Source: DASZGI01 sp035938995 (GTDB taxonomy: Bacteria > Actinomycetota > Actinomycetes > Streptomycetales > Catenulisporaceae). From it: 53,439 bases of DNA. The notes below the pieces were generated by a model, which was given only the letters and a program-made list of their open reading frames with translations, did no database searches and was not told the origin of the DNA. The stretch covers positions 1-53,439 of the forward strand of contig NZ_DASZGI010000020.1 in the NCBI RefSeq assembly GCF_035938995.1. The letters are read 5' to 3'. The position numbers were made by a program, and so were the translations under genes. Shown in pieces: positions 1 through 7,808 of this stretch (positions are counted from its first letter, which is position 1; the number at the start of each line of letters is the position of its first letter).

Positions 1-1509
1 CTCGGCGAGGTCCCGGCCGGCGCGCCGACCGTGCCGCTGGCCGCCGACCTGGACCGCGAGGCCAAGCGGCTGCGGGTGCCGAAGGCCGCCACCGAGAAGC
101 AGTACGACCTCGACCTGCGCTCGGCGAACGACCTGGGCCGCTCGAAGCTGTTCCACCGGCTCGCGCTGCTCGGCGTGGACTGGGCGGTCAACGTGGGCGC
201 CCGCGGGACCGGCACGTTCCGCGAGTCCTGGCGGGTGGCCTGGGAGCCGGTCTTCGAGGTGAAGCTGGTCGAGGCGGCCATCTGGGGAACCACCGTCGTC
301 GCCGCGGCGACCGCGAAGGCGCTGGACTCGGCAGCGCAGACCGACACCCTCGGCTCGCTGACCGTGCTGGTCGAGCGCTGCCTGACCGCCGACCTGCCAG
401 ACGCCGTCGCGCCGCTGATCGACCTGGTCAAGAACCGGGCCGCACTCGACACCGACATCGCCGACCTCGCCACCGCGCTGCCGCCGCTCGCCAACATCCT
501 GCGCTACGGCGACGTGCGCGGCACCCGGGCCGACGGGCTCGAGACGGTCGTCGACGGGATCGCCGTCCGGATCGCGATCGGGCTGCCGGCCGCGTGCGCG
601 GGCGTGGACGACGACGCCGCCCGGGCGCTCGCGCCCAGCCTGGTCAAGGTCCACGCGGCGATCCAGACCCTGGACGACGAGGCGATCAGCGGCCCCTGGC
701 TCCAGGCGCTGCGTCACGTGGCGGATCTGGCCGGGGCGAACGGCCTGCTCGTCGGGCGGGCGACCCGCCTGTTGCGCGACTGCGGCCGCTTCGGGCAAGA
801 GGACGTCGCGGCGCGCATGGCCCGGGCCTTGTCGCCGGGAACGCCCCCGCCGTCGGCCGCCGCGTGGCTCGAAGGATTCCTGGCCGAGTCCGGCCTGCTG
901 CTCGCGCACGACCGGGAGATGCTGCGGCTGATCGACAACTGGCTCACCGGACTCGGGCCCGGCCGGTTCGAGGAGGTGCTGCCGCTGCTGCGCCGGACCT
1001 TCTCGACCTTCACCGCGCCGGAACGGCGGACGATCGGCGACCGGGTCAAGGCCGAGAGCGCGCCGCCCGAGCCGATCTCCGGCGAGGCAGCCCCCGAAGG
1101 CCCCGACACCACCGCGCCACCGGCGACCGTGCCGGACGAGATGACCGCTGCGTGGATCGCCGCCGCACTGCCTACCGTGCAACTCCTGCTCACCGGACGT
1201 CCGGCAGGGGCAGGGCAGCCAGCTGATCCGGCGTCAGCGTACGAGCCGGCGTCAGCGCCCGATCTAAGACGACCGCCCATCTCAAATGCGGCAGCGCGCC
1301 CGTCGGTGTCTGATCCGGCGTCAGCATCTGATTCAAGACGACCGGCCATCTCTGGGGCCGCAGAGCGCCTGTCGGTGCCTGATCCGGCGTCAGCGCCCGG
1401 CCTAAGACGACCGCCCATCTCCGACGCGGCAACGCGCCCAGTACCTGATCCGGCGTCAGCTTCCGATTCAAGACGACCGCCCATCTTCACGCCGGGAGCG
1501 CGCCCATGA
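1..1509 (+). CDS. DUF5682 family protein, C-terminal part (cut by window edge)
   Basis: The reading frame is open from the first base of the window, so the true start lies to the left; the in-frame GTG at 31 is probably internal. About 500 residues are visible, an alpha-helical, Ala/Leu-rich region that I match to DUF5682. In actinobacteria this family is encoded beside a MoxR-type AAA+ ATPase, SWIM-domain proteins and a VWA protein; its biochemical role is unknown. The last 90 residues are low complexity and built from about four copies of a 22-23 residue unit (consensus around DPASASDSRRPPIS). The TGA overlaps the ATG of the next gene (ATGA), so the two are translationally coupled. Family assignment is from memory of the sequence and context, moderately sure. 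Confidence 0.7.
   Translation, partial: LGEVPAGAPTVPLAADLDREAKRLRVPKAATEKQYDLDLRSANDLGRSKLFHRLALLGVDWAVNVGARGTGTFRESWRVAWEPVFEVKLVEAAIWGTTVVAAATAKALDSAAQTDTLGSLTVLVERCLTADLPDAVAPLIDLVKNRAALDTDIADLATALPPLANILRYGDVRGTRADGLETVVDGIAVRIAIGLPAACAGVDDDAARALAPSLVKVHAAIQTLDDEAISGPWLQALRHVADLAGANGLLVGRATRLLRDCGRFGQEDVAARMARALSPGTPPPSAAAWLEGFLAESGLLLAHDREMLRLIDNWLTGLGPGRFEEVLPLLRRTFSTFTAPERRTIGDRVKAESAPPEPISGEAAPEGPDTTAPPATVPDEMTAAWIAAALPTVQLLLTGRPAGAGQPADPASAYEPASAPDLRRPPISNAAARPSVSDPASASDSRRPAISGAAERLSVPDPASAPGLRRPPISDAATRPVPDPASASDSRRPPIFTPGARP
1243..1509 (+). repeat. Tandem repeat, 69/69/66-base units
   Basis: Units begin with a gatccggcgtcagc-like sequence (first copy gagccggcgtcagc) at 1243, 1312, 1381 and 1447. 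All periods are multiples of three, so the frame is kept, and the array ends at the start codon of the VWA gene. It encodes the disordered tail of the DUF5682 protein. Confidence 0.85.
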
Positions 1510-2666
1510 CCACCGACAATCGCCTGCGCCGCTGGCGGATGGTGCTCGGCGGCGACGCGGAGCAGAGCTGCGGCGGCCTCAGCGGTCACGACCAGCGGAT
1601 GGACAACGCGCTGGCCGCGCTCTACGGCGGAGGCGCGGGCCAGGGCCGCGGCCGCCCCGCGAGCGGCGGCGAGCGCAGCGCCGGGCTGCAATCCTCCGCG
1701 CCGGACGTCGCCCGCTGGCTCGGCGACATCCGCGAGTTCTTCCCGACCTCCGTCGTGCAGGTGATGCAGCGCGACGCGGTCGAGCGGCTGAACCTGCGTC
1801 AACTCCTGCTCGAGCCCGAACTGCTCTCCGCGGTCGAGCCGGACGTCCATCTCGTCGGCACCCTGCTCTCGCTGAACCGGCTGATGCCGGAGGAGACCAA
1901 GCAGACCGCGCGGCAGGTGGTGCGCAAGGTCGTGGACGACCTGGAAAGCAAGCTGGCGCAGGGATTCCGGGCCGCCGTCACCGGGGCGCTCAACCGCGCC
2001 GCGCGCACCAACCGCCCGCTCCCGCGCGACATCGACTGGAACCGCACGATCCGCGCCAACCTCAAGCACTACCAGCCCGAGCACCGCACCGTCGTGCCTG
2101 AGCGCCTGATCGGCTACGCGCGCGCGGCGAAGACGGTCAAGCGCGACGTGATCCTGGCCATCGACCAGTCCGGCTCGATGGCCGCCTCGGTCGTTTACGC
2201 CTCGCTGTTCGGCGCGGTCCTGGCCTCGATGCGGGCGCTCAAGACGTCGCTGGTGGTGTTCGACACCGCGGTCGTGGACCTGACCGCGCAGCTGACCGAT
2301 CCGGTCGACGTCCTGTTCGGCACCCAGCTCGGCGGGGGTACCGACATCAACCGGGCGATCGCCTACAGCCAGTCGCTGATCACCCGCCCGACCGACTCGA
2401 TCTTCATCCTCATCTCCGACCTCTACGAAGGCGGGGTGCGCGACGAGATGCTGCGCCGGATGGCCGATCTGTGCGCGGCCGGCGTGCAGTGCATCGTGCT
2501 GCTGGCGCTGTCGGACGAAGGCGCCCCGGCCTATGACAAGCACAACGCCGCCGCCCTCGCCGAGTTGGGCGTTCCGGCGTTCGCCTGCACCCCGGACCGG
2601 TTCGGCCCGCTGATGGCCGCGGCGATCGAGCGGCGCGACCTGGCCCCCTTCGCCGCCGCAAACTGA
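1506..2666 (+). CDS. VWA domain-containing protein (MoxR-associated type)
   Basis: A 386-residue protein. The C-terminal half is a von Willebrand factor A domain with an intact metal-ion-dependent adhesion site: DQSGS at residues 220-224, a conserved Thr in the LGGGTDIN segment and Asp in ISDLYEGG. The N-terminal 200 residues are helical and charged, as in VWA proteins that work with MoxR AAA+ ATPases, where the pair remodels or inserts metal into a client. No signal peptide, so it is cytoplasmic. It overlaps the upstream DUF5682 gene by four bases, which argues for a joint complex. A hairpin terminator follows. The client is not evident from the sequence. Confidence 0.85.
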   Translation: MTTDNRLRRWRMVLGGDAEQSCGGLSGHDQRMDNALAALYGGGAGQGRGRPASGGERSAGLQSSAPDVARWLGDIREFFPTSVVQVMQRDAVERLNLRQLLLEPELLSAVEPDVHLVGTLLSLNRLMPEETKQTARQVVRKVVDDLESKLAQGFRAAVTGALNRAARTNRPLPRDIDWNRTIRANLKHYQPEHRTVVPERLIGYARAAKTVKRDVILAIDQSGSMAASVVYASLFGAVLASMRALKTSLVVFDTAVVDLTAQLTDPVDVLFGTQLGGGTDINRAIAYSQSLITRPTDSIFILISDLYEGGVRDEMLRRMADLCAAGVQCIVLLALSDEGAPAYDKHNAAALAELGVPAFACTPDRFGPLMAAAIERRDLAPFAAAN

Positions 2667-2685
2667 CCCGCGCAAACCCGACCCG

Positions 2686-2717
2686 GGGGCGCTCTCGGGA
2701 GACGCGAGCGCCCCTTT
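2686..2717 (+). terminator. Intrinsic terminator after the VWA gene
   Basis: A perfect 9-bp stem (GGGGCGCTC at 2686-2694 with GAGCGCCCC at 2706-2714) is followed by TTTA. It lies 20 bases past the VWA stop codon. Confidence 0.75.
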
Positions 2718-2808
2718 ATCGGACGTGCGGCTGCCTCTTGACGGGACGCTGTTGCACTATTGACGCACATCACACGCTGTCGGTTACGGACCATTCACCC
2801 GATCGGGA

Positions 2809-2814
2809 TAACCT
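2809..2814 (+). promoter_or_regulatory. Candidate -10 box for sucCD
   Basis: TAACCT fits the actinobacterial TAnnnT pattern and would start a transcript near 2821, about 60 bases before sucC. No convincing -35 is visible; TTGACG sequences occur further up at 2738 and 2760 but at poor spacing. Confidence 0.35.
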
Positions 2815-2882
2815 CGTAGGGACCTTCTAAGGCCGGGGACGACCAGCCGCCCCGAGCCGTCAGTCACTGAGGACGGACGCGC

Positions 2883-4058
2883 GTGGATCTTTTCGAATAC
2901 CAGGCGAGGGACCTCTTCGCCAAGCACGGTGTGCCGGTCCTGCCGGCCGAGGTCGCCGAGACGCCCGAGCAGGCGGAGGCCGCGGCCGCGCGGCTCGGTG
3001 GCAGAACGGTGGTCAAGGCCCAGGTCAAGACCGGCGGCCGGGGCAAGGCGGGCGGGGTCAAGCTGGCCGCCGACGCCGCCGACGCCCGGGCGAAGGCCGA
3101 GCAGATCCTCGGCATGGACATCAAGGGCCACACGGTCCACCGGGTGATGCTGACCGTCACCGCGGACATCGCCGCCGAGTACTACGTCTCCTTCCTGCTG
3201 GACCGGGCCAACCGCACCTTCCTGGCGATGGCGTCGGTCGAGGGCGGCATGGAGATCGAGGAGATCGCGGTCACCAAGCCCGAGGCGCTGGCCAAGATCC
3301 CGGTCGACGCGACCGTCGGCGTCACGCCGGAGAAGGCGCGCGAGATCGTGGCCGCCGCGAAGTTCCCGGCCGAGGTCGCCGACCAGGTCGCCGCGGTGCT
3401 CGAGAAGATGTGGATCGTCTTCACCCAGGAGGACGCGCTCCTGGTCGAGGTCAACCCGCTGGTCAAGACGACCGACGGCCGGGTCCTCGCGCTCGACGGC
3501 AAGGTCAGCCTGGACGCCAACGCCGCCTTCCGCCAGCCGGAGCACGCGGCGCTTGAGGACAAGGCCGCCGCCGACCCGCTGGAGGCCAAGGCCAAGGAGA
3601 AGCACCTCAACTACGTCAAGCTCGACGGCGAGGTCGGCATCATCGGCAACGGCGCGGGTCTGGTCATGTCGACCCTCGACGTGGTCGCCTACGCCGGCGA
3701 GGCGCACGGCGGGGTCAAGCCGGCCAACTTCCTCGACATCGGCGGCGGCGCCTCGGCCGAGGTCATGGCCAACGGCCTGGAGATCATCCTCGGCGACCCG
3801 GCCGTCAAGTCCGTCTTCGTGAACGTCTTCGGCGGGATCACCGCCTGCGACGCCGTGGCCAACGGCATCATCCAGGCCTTCGCGCTGCTCGACTCGCGCG
3901 GCGAGGCGGTCACCAAGCCGCTGGTGGTCCGGCTCGACGGCAACAACGCGGAGCTGGGCCGCAAGCTCCTGGACGAGGCCTCGCTGCCGCGCCTGGAGCA
4001 GGTCGACACCATGGACGGCGCCGCCGCTCGCGCGGCCGAGCTCGCCGCGGCGAAGTAA
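2883..4058 (+). CDS. sucC: Succinate-CoA ligase (ADP-forming) beta subunit
   Basis: Converts succinyl-CoA, ADP and phosphate to succinate, CoA and ATP in the TCA cycle, together with SucD. The length of 391 residues is typical. The N-terminal ATP-grasp domain shows the nucleotide-binding segment KAQVKTGGRGKAGG near residues 45-58, and the C-terminal ligase-CoA domain contains GNGAGLVMSTLD and NVFGGIT, the phosphate-binding and domain-contact segments. Start is GTG with a GAGGA ribosome site about 8 bases upstream. It lies 15 bases before sucD, so the two are cotranscribed. Confidence 0.97.
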   Translation: MDLFEYQARDLFAKHGVPVLPAEVAETPEQAEAAAARLGGRTVVKAQVKTGGRGKAGGVKLAADAADARAKAEQILGMDIKGHTVHRVMLTVTADIAAEYYVSFLLDRANRTFLAMASVEGGMEIEEIAVTKPEALAKIPVDATVGVTPEKAREIVAAAKFPAEVADQVAAVLEKMWIVFTQEDALLVEVNPLVKTTDGRVLALDGKVSLDANAAFRQPEHAALEDKAAADPLEAKAKEKHLNYVKLDGEVGIIGNGAGLVMSTLDVVAYAGEAHGGVKPANFLDIGGGASAEVMANGLEIILGDPAVKSVFVNVFGGITACDAVANGIIQAFALLDSRGEAVTKPLVVRLDGNNAELGRKLLDEASLPRLEQVDTMDGAAARAAELAAAK

Positions 4059-4073
4059 GGGGACGAACAGACC

Positions 4074-4973
4074 ATGGCCATCTTCCTCGATGAGAACTCG
4101 AAGATCATCGTCCAGGGCATGACCGGCTCCGAGGGCATGAAGCACACCCGGCGGATGCTGAAGGCCGGCTCGAACATCGTCGGCGGGGTCAACCCGCGCA
4201 AGGCCGGCGAGAAGGTCGAGATCGACGGCACCCAGATCCCGGTCTTCGGCACCGTGGCCGAGGCGATCGCGGAGACCGGCGCGAACGTGTCGGTGGTCTT
4301 CGTGCCCCCGGCGTTCGCCAAGAGCGCGGTCATCGAGGCCGTCGACGCGGCCATCCCGCTCGCGGTCGTCATCACCGAGGGCATCCCGGTGCACGACTCG
4401 ACCGAGTTCTGGGCCTACGCGCAGCGGCAGGCTGAGAACGGAGCAGGACGGACCCGGATCATCGGCCCCAACTGCCCGGGCCTGATCAGCCCCGGCAAGT
4501 CCAACGCGGGCATCATCCCGGCCGACATCGCCAAGGCCGGGAAGATCGGCCTGGTGTCCAAGTCGGGCACGCTGACCTACCAGATGATGTACGAGCTGCG
4601 CGACCTCGGCTTCTCCAGCGCGATCGGCATCGGCGGGGACCCGGTCATCGGCACCACGCACATCGACGCGCTGCAGGCGTTCCAGGACGACGCGGACACC
4701 GCCGCCATCGTGATGATCGGCGAGATCGGCGGCGACGCCGAGGAGCGGGCCGCGGCGTACATCAAGGAGCACATCACCAAGCCGGTCGTCGGCTACGTGG
4801 CCGGCTTCACCGCGCCCGAGGGCAAGACGATGGGGCACGCCGGCGCGATCGTCTCCGGCTCGTCCGGCACGGCGCAGGCGAAGAAGGAGGCCCTGGAGGC
4901 CGCCGGGGTCAAGGTCGGCAAGACGCCGTCGGAGACCGCGCGGCTGATGCGCGCCATCATCGAGCAGCTGTAA
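4074..4973 (+). CDS. sucD: Succinate-CoA ligase alpha subunit
   Basis: Partner of SucC. It carries the CoA-binding Rossmann domain (VQGMTGSEG near residue 12) and the catalytic histidine that is transiently phosphorylated, His255 in MGHAGAIVSG. The length of 299 residues is normal. It follows sucC by 15 bases with no separate promoter, and a strong hairpin terminator lies 28 bases after the stop, so sucCD form a two-gene operon. Confidence 0.97.
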   Translation: MAIFLDENSKIIVQGMTGSEGMKHTRRMLKAGSNIVGGVNPRKAGEKVEIDGTQIPVFGTVAEAIAETGANVSVVFVPPAFAKSAVIEAVDAAIPLAVVITEGIPVHDSTEFWAYAQRQAENGAGRTRIIGPNCPGLISPGKSNAGIIPADIAKAGKIGLVSKSGTLTYQMMYELRDLGFSSAIGIGGDPVIGTTHIDALQAFQDDADTAAIVMIGEIGGDAEERAAAYIKEHITKPVVGYVAGFTAPEGKTMGHAGAIVSGSSGTAQAKKEALEAAGVKVGKTPSETARLMRAIIEQL

Positions 4974-5001
4974 GGCGCGGCGCGCACGCGCAGCAGGCAT
5001 C

Positions 5002-5032
5002 GAAGGGGCGCCGGGTCATCCAGCGCCCCTTC
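5002..5032 (+). terminator. Terminator of sucCD
   Basis: A perfect 10-bp stem (GAAGGGGCGC, 5002-5011, with GCGCCCCTTC, 5023-5032) is extended by outer CAGCA/TGCTG arms at 4991-4995 and 5033-5037. No long U-tract follows, as is usual in GC-rich actinobacteria. Confidence 0.7.
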
Positions 5033-5113
5033 TGCTGTCAGGAGATCCGGGCCGCCGTCGGCACGGTCGCGCCGACGCGCTCATCCGAGTGACCTGCGGG
5101 CGAGTCTGCCCAT

Positions 5114-5140
5114 ATACGCATCCGTATGGTCGCGACCATA
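5114..5140. promoter_or_regulatory. Overlapping palindromes at the start of the perM-like gene
   Basis: ATACG-catc-CGTAT (5114-5127) overlaps a perfect 16-base palindrome TATGGTCG/CGACCATA (5125-5140). The second covers one candidate ATG (5126) and ends 6 bases before the next (5147). No ribosome site precedes either ATG. The layout fits an operator over a promoter and start codon. Confidence 0.5.
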
Positions 5141-6985
5141 TCGGGCATGGCCGAGACACCGGTTGATCTGGCGCCTCCGGAGGCGGACGGCCCGACGACG
5201 CAGGGCACAGCGACACCGGCTGCTGCCGCGACGCAGAGCCCGTCTATGCCCAGGGCGACAACGCAGGATGCAGCGACGCCTGACGCGGTGACGCAAAGCG
5301 CAGCGAAACCCGAGCTGGCGACACAGAGCCCTGTGGAAATCGCCGCGCCGTACACCGAGCGCGCTTGGACCGACGCGGCGCGCGCGACCCTCGACGAGCT
5401 GCGCCACCAGGTCCAGGCGCACCGCGCGGAGTTGATGGTCGGCGCCGGAGCGGCAGTGGGCATCGCCGCCGCGGGATGGCTCTGCGCCAGCGCGTTGACG
5501 CTGGCAGTGTGGGCAACAGCCGCGCCCGCCAACGGCTCGGTGGCGATGCCGTTGCACGTGGCCGGGCAGCTGTGGCTCGCCGCGCACCACGTCATGCTGC
5601 ACACACCTGACGGTCCGTTCGGCCTGTCGCCGCTCGGTTTCTCCATCCTCCCGGTGGGCGCGCTGGTCCTCACCGGCCGCCAGGCCGCGCGCCGACATGA
5701 CGCGGGGGCCTGGTCCCTCGGCACGGTGGTGGTCTGCTATCCGCTCGCGGCGCTCGTCATCGCGTGGAGCGCCGCCTCGGACTCGCTGCACGCCGAGACC
5801 GGCGCCGCGATCGGTTACCCGTGCCTGATCGCCGCGTGTGGGTACGGCGCCGGCCTCCTCAGTCACGGCGTGACTCGGCTGGACCGGTGGGCGATTGCGG
5901 CAGTGCGCGCGGGCACCGGGGCGCTGGCCGTTCTGGTCGCGGGCGCGGCCTTGCTCGCCGCGGTCGCGCTCGTGCTGCGCTCCGCGGACGTCACCCGCGT
6001 CGGCGAGCAGATCGGGCAAGGCGCGGCGGGCGGCGCCGGTCTCTTCCTCATCGACCTCGCGCTCACGCCCAACGTCGTGGTCTGGGCGCTGGGCTTCGTG
6101 ACCGGACCCGGCTTCGCGGTCGGCGACGACAGCTCGGTGCGGCTGACCGGCGTCGTGCACGGCCCGCTGCCCGGCCTGCCAGTGCTTCAGGGCGTGCCCT
6201 CGGCCGGCCACCTCCCCGCGGTGATGTGGCTCGTGCTCGCGGTACCTGTCGGCGCCGGCGTCGCGGCGCTGTTGCTGGTCTGGCGGTCGGTGCGGTCCGC
6301 CGCGGAACGGGCGGCCGCGCTCGGCGTCGCGGCCCCCGCGGTCGGCGCGGTCGCGGGGGCCGCCGCGGTCCTGTCCGGCGGCCCGGTGGCGGCCGGGGCG
6401 ACGTCGGACGTCGGACCCGTTCCCTGGCAGGTGGCGCTGGCCGTGCTCGCCGAGCTCAGCGTGATCGCGGCGGCCGGATTCGGGCTCTGGTACGCGGTCG
6501 ACCACGGACGCGGGCTGCTCGCGGCGCCCGGCCGGGACGACTCGGCCGACACCGAGGAAATGCCGGTGCTACGCCTTGATGACGACCGACTTGGCGATCT
6601 TGTCGCTCCAGGTCTGGTTCTTGGCGTCCCAGAGCGGCCAGAGGTAGTTGAGCAGGCCGGGGACGAAGCAGAGGACGAAGAACAGCCAGTCGAGGAACAG
6701 GCGCAGGAAGCCGAGCCCGCCGCCGATGGGCATGCCGTCGGAGAATCGGGCGAGCCGGATGCCGACGGTGCGCTTGCCGAAGGACTGCCCGGTGCGCCCG
6801 GCTTGGACGGCGTTGTAGATCGCCCAGACGAGGCCGACCAGGCTGACGATGCTGAAAGCGACGTTGGCCCCGTTGCTGAGGTTGGCGCTGTCGAAGGAAC
6901 CGCCGATGACGGCGAGCCCGTTGTCGAGCAGGAAGGCGGCGGCCCGGTCCCACCACCCGGCGAAGGGGGGCATGCCGATGGGTAG
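5126..6985 (+). CDS. perM: DUF6350 family membrane protein (PerM-like)
   Basis: A polytopic membrane protein of 619 residues if the first ATG is used (612 from 5147). An alanine/threonine-rich disordered N-terminus (to about residue 75) is followed by eight or more hydrophobic segments up to about residue 470. Position between sucD and purN matches mycobacterial perM (Rv0955), which is linked to cell division and persistence; the streptomycete homologues are called DUF6350. The last 140 residues are acidic and lie entirely antisense to the convergent RDD gene, because no stop occurs in this frame until 6985. That tail may be translated or the natural stop may have been lost. Start choice is uncertain. 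Confidence 0.75.
   Translation: MVATISGMAETPVDLAPPEADGPTTQGTATPAAAATQSPSMPRATTQDAATPDAVTQSAAKPELATQSPVEIAAPYTERAWTDAARATLDELRHQVQAHRAELMVGAGAAVGIAAAGWLCASALTLAVWATAAPANGSVAMPLHVAGQLWLAAHHVMLHTPDGPFGLSPLGFSILPVGALVLTGRQAARRHDAGAWSLGTVVVCYPLAALVIAWSAASDSLHAETGAAIGYPCLIAACGYGAGLLSHGVTRLDRWAIAAVRAGTGALAVLVAGAALLAAVALVLRSADVTRVGEQIGQGAAGGAGLFLIDLALTPNVVVWALGFVTGPGFAVGDDSSVRLTGVVHGPLPGLPVLQGVPSAGHLPAVMWLVLAVPVGAGVAALLLVWRSVRSAAERAAALGVAAPAVGAVAGAAAVLSGGPVAAGATSDVGPVPWQVALAVLAELSVIAAAGFGLWYAVDHGRGLLAAPGRDDSADTEEMPVLRLDDDRLGDLVAPGLVLGVPERPEVVEQAGDEAEDEEQPVEEQAQEAEPAADGHAVGESGEPDADGALAEGLPGAPGLDGVVDRPDEADQADDAESDVGPVAEVGAVEGTADDGEPVVEQEGGGPVPPPGEGGHADG
5191..5335 (+). repeat. 15-base tandem repeats in the perM N-terminus
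   Basis: About nine to ten degenerate 15-base units encode pentapeptides alternating between xxxTQ and xxxTP types (RATTQ, DAATP, DAVTQ, SAAKP, ELATQ). The clearest units are 5255-5269, 5270-5284, 5285-5299, 5300-5314 and 5315-5329. Confidence 0.75.
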
Positions 6986-7327
6986 TCCGACGCCGGGAGC
7001 GCCGTAGGGCTGGCTGTATCCGTAGCCGTACTGGGGCTGTTGGCCGTACTGGCTTTGCCCGTACGGCGCTTGCTGCCCGTACGGCGGCTGCTGTCCGTAG
7101 GGAGGCTGGTCGTACGGAGTCTGGCCGTACTGTCCCGGGCCGGGCGGCGGGGGAGGAGGCGGGGGATACTGGCCCGGCTGCTGGTACGGCGATTGCTGTG
7201 GAGGCGGCGGCGCCTGCGCGTCGTGCGGCTGCCCGTAAGACCCGGGCGCGAACGGCGACTGCGGCTGAGGCTCCGGCTCAGGCCAGCCCTGCTCGGGCTC
7301 CCGCGGCGCTTCCGGCGTGTTGGTCAT
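6569..7327 (-). CDS. RDD family membrane protein with Pro/Gln/Tyr-rich N-terminus
   Basis: A 252-residue protein. The first 135 residues are disordered and contain PYGQxx repeats; the C-terminal 115 residues are an RDD domain with hydrophobic segments, the characteristic WDRAAAFLLDN opening and the GKRTVGIRL segment. RDD proteins sit in the cytoplasmic membrane; their roles are mostly unknown, some being linked to transport or stress. The ATG at 7327 is preferred to one further up because AGGAG lies about 9 bases before it. The 3' third is overlapped antisense by the perM-like gene. Confidence 0.85.
   Translation of the reverse strand: MTNTPEAPREPEQGWPEPEPQPQSPFAPGSYGQPHDAQAPPPPQQSPYQQPGQYPPPPPPPPGPGQYGQTPYDQPPYGQQPPYGQQAPYGQSQYGQQPQYGYGYSQPYGAPGVGLPIGMPPFAGWWDRAAAFLLDNGLAVIGGSFDSANLSNGANVAFSIVSLVGLVWAIYNAVQAGRTGQSFGKRTVGIRLARFSDGMPIGGGLGFLRLFLDWLFFVLCFVPGLLNYLWPLWDAKNQTWSDKIAKSVVIKA
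7025..7133 (-). repeat. 18-base repeats encoding PYGQxx
   Basis: Imperfect units of about 18 bases built on ccgtacggcggctgctg (plus strand) encode the PYGQ-type hexapeptides of the RDD protein's disordered tail. Confidence 0.65.
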
Positions 7328-7413
7328 CGTAGCGTTCTCCTGATCCGTGCGATCTCTCACACATCGTCAGACGTGGCCGCTCCCAGCACACCATCTGCTG
7401 CTCTGAATGGGTA

Positions 7414-7806
7414 TCACCCGAGATACCCGAACCTGTGCAACTGCCACAGCCACGATCCGGCCAGCAGGACCAGACCGCCGAGCCATCGCGTCCGCGGCGG
7501 CAGGTTGCCGATCGCCGCGATCGGGTCGAGCGCGAGCAGCGGAGCGGCGAGGAAGACCAGCGCCGCGGCCACCGTCACCGGATTGGCCGAGAGCGCGGCG
7601 CCCCAGTGCCCTGCTCCCGCCTCCATAAACACCGTCGTCGATCCGCAGAACGGGCAGGGCACGCCGGTCAGCCGCCGCAGCGGGCACAACGGGCCGGGAT
7701 CGTGGTTCTCGTGCACCCACGCGGCGGCGACCGAGGCGGCGGCCACCGCGCCGAGCCGGAGCGCCGAGGCGCTCGGCCGACTGCGTGCCACCGGGACCGC
7801 GATCAT
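7414..7806 (-). CDS. DUF2752 domain-containing membrane protein
   Basis: A 130-residue protein with two to three membrane helices and the DUF2752 signature VPCPFCGSTT at about residues 49-58, a CPxCG motif between a WVHENHDPG loop and a helix. Function is unknown; the cysteine pair could bind metal or be redox-active. The ATG at 7806 is chosen because it lies two bases past the upstream gene's stop, suggesting translational coupling; an in-frame GTG/ATG farther up would lie inside that gene. Confidence 0.8.
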   Translation of the reverse strand: MIAVPVARSRPSASALRLGAVAAASVAAAWVHENHDPGPLCPLRRLTGVPCPFCGSTTVFMEAGAGHWGAALSANPVTVAAALVFLAAPLLALDPIAAIGNLPPRTRWLGGLVLLAGSWLWQLHRFGYLG

Positions 7807-7808
7807 GG

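Noticed and set aside
2784..5000. Long minus-strand open frame opposite sucCD
   Set aside because: A shadow of GC-biased coding: rich in Arg, Asp, Gly and Leu, no domain, while sucC and sucD are certain on the other strand. The same applies to long frames opposite glgB, the DUF885 gene, deoA, add and the kinase.
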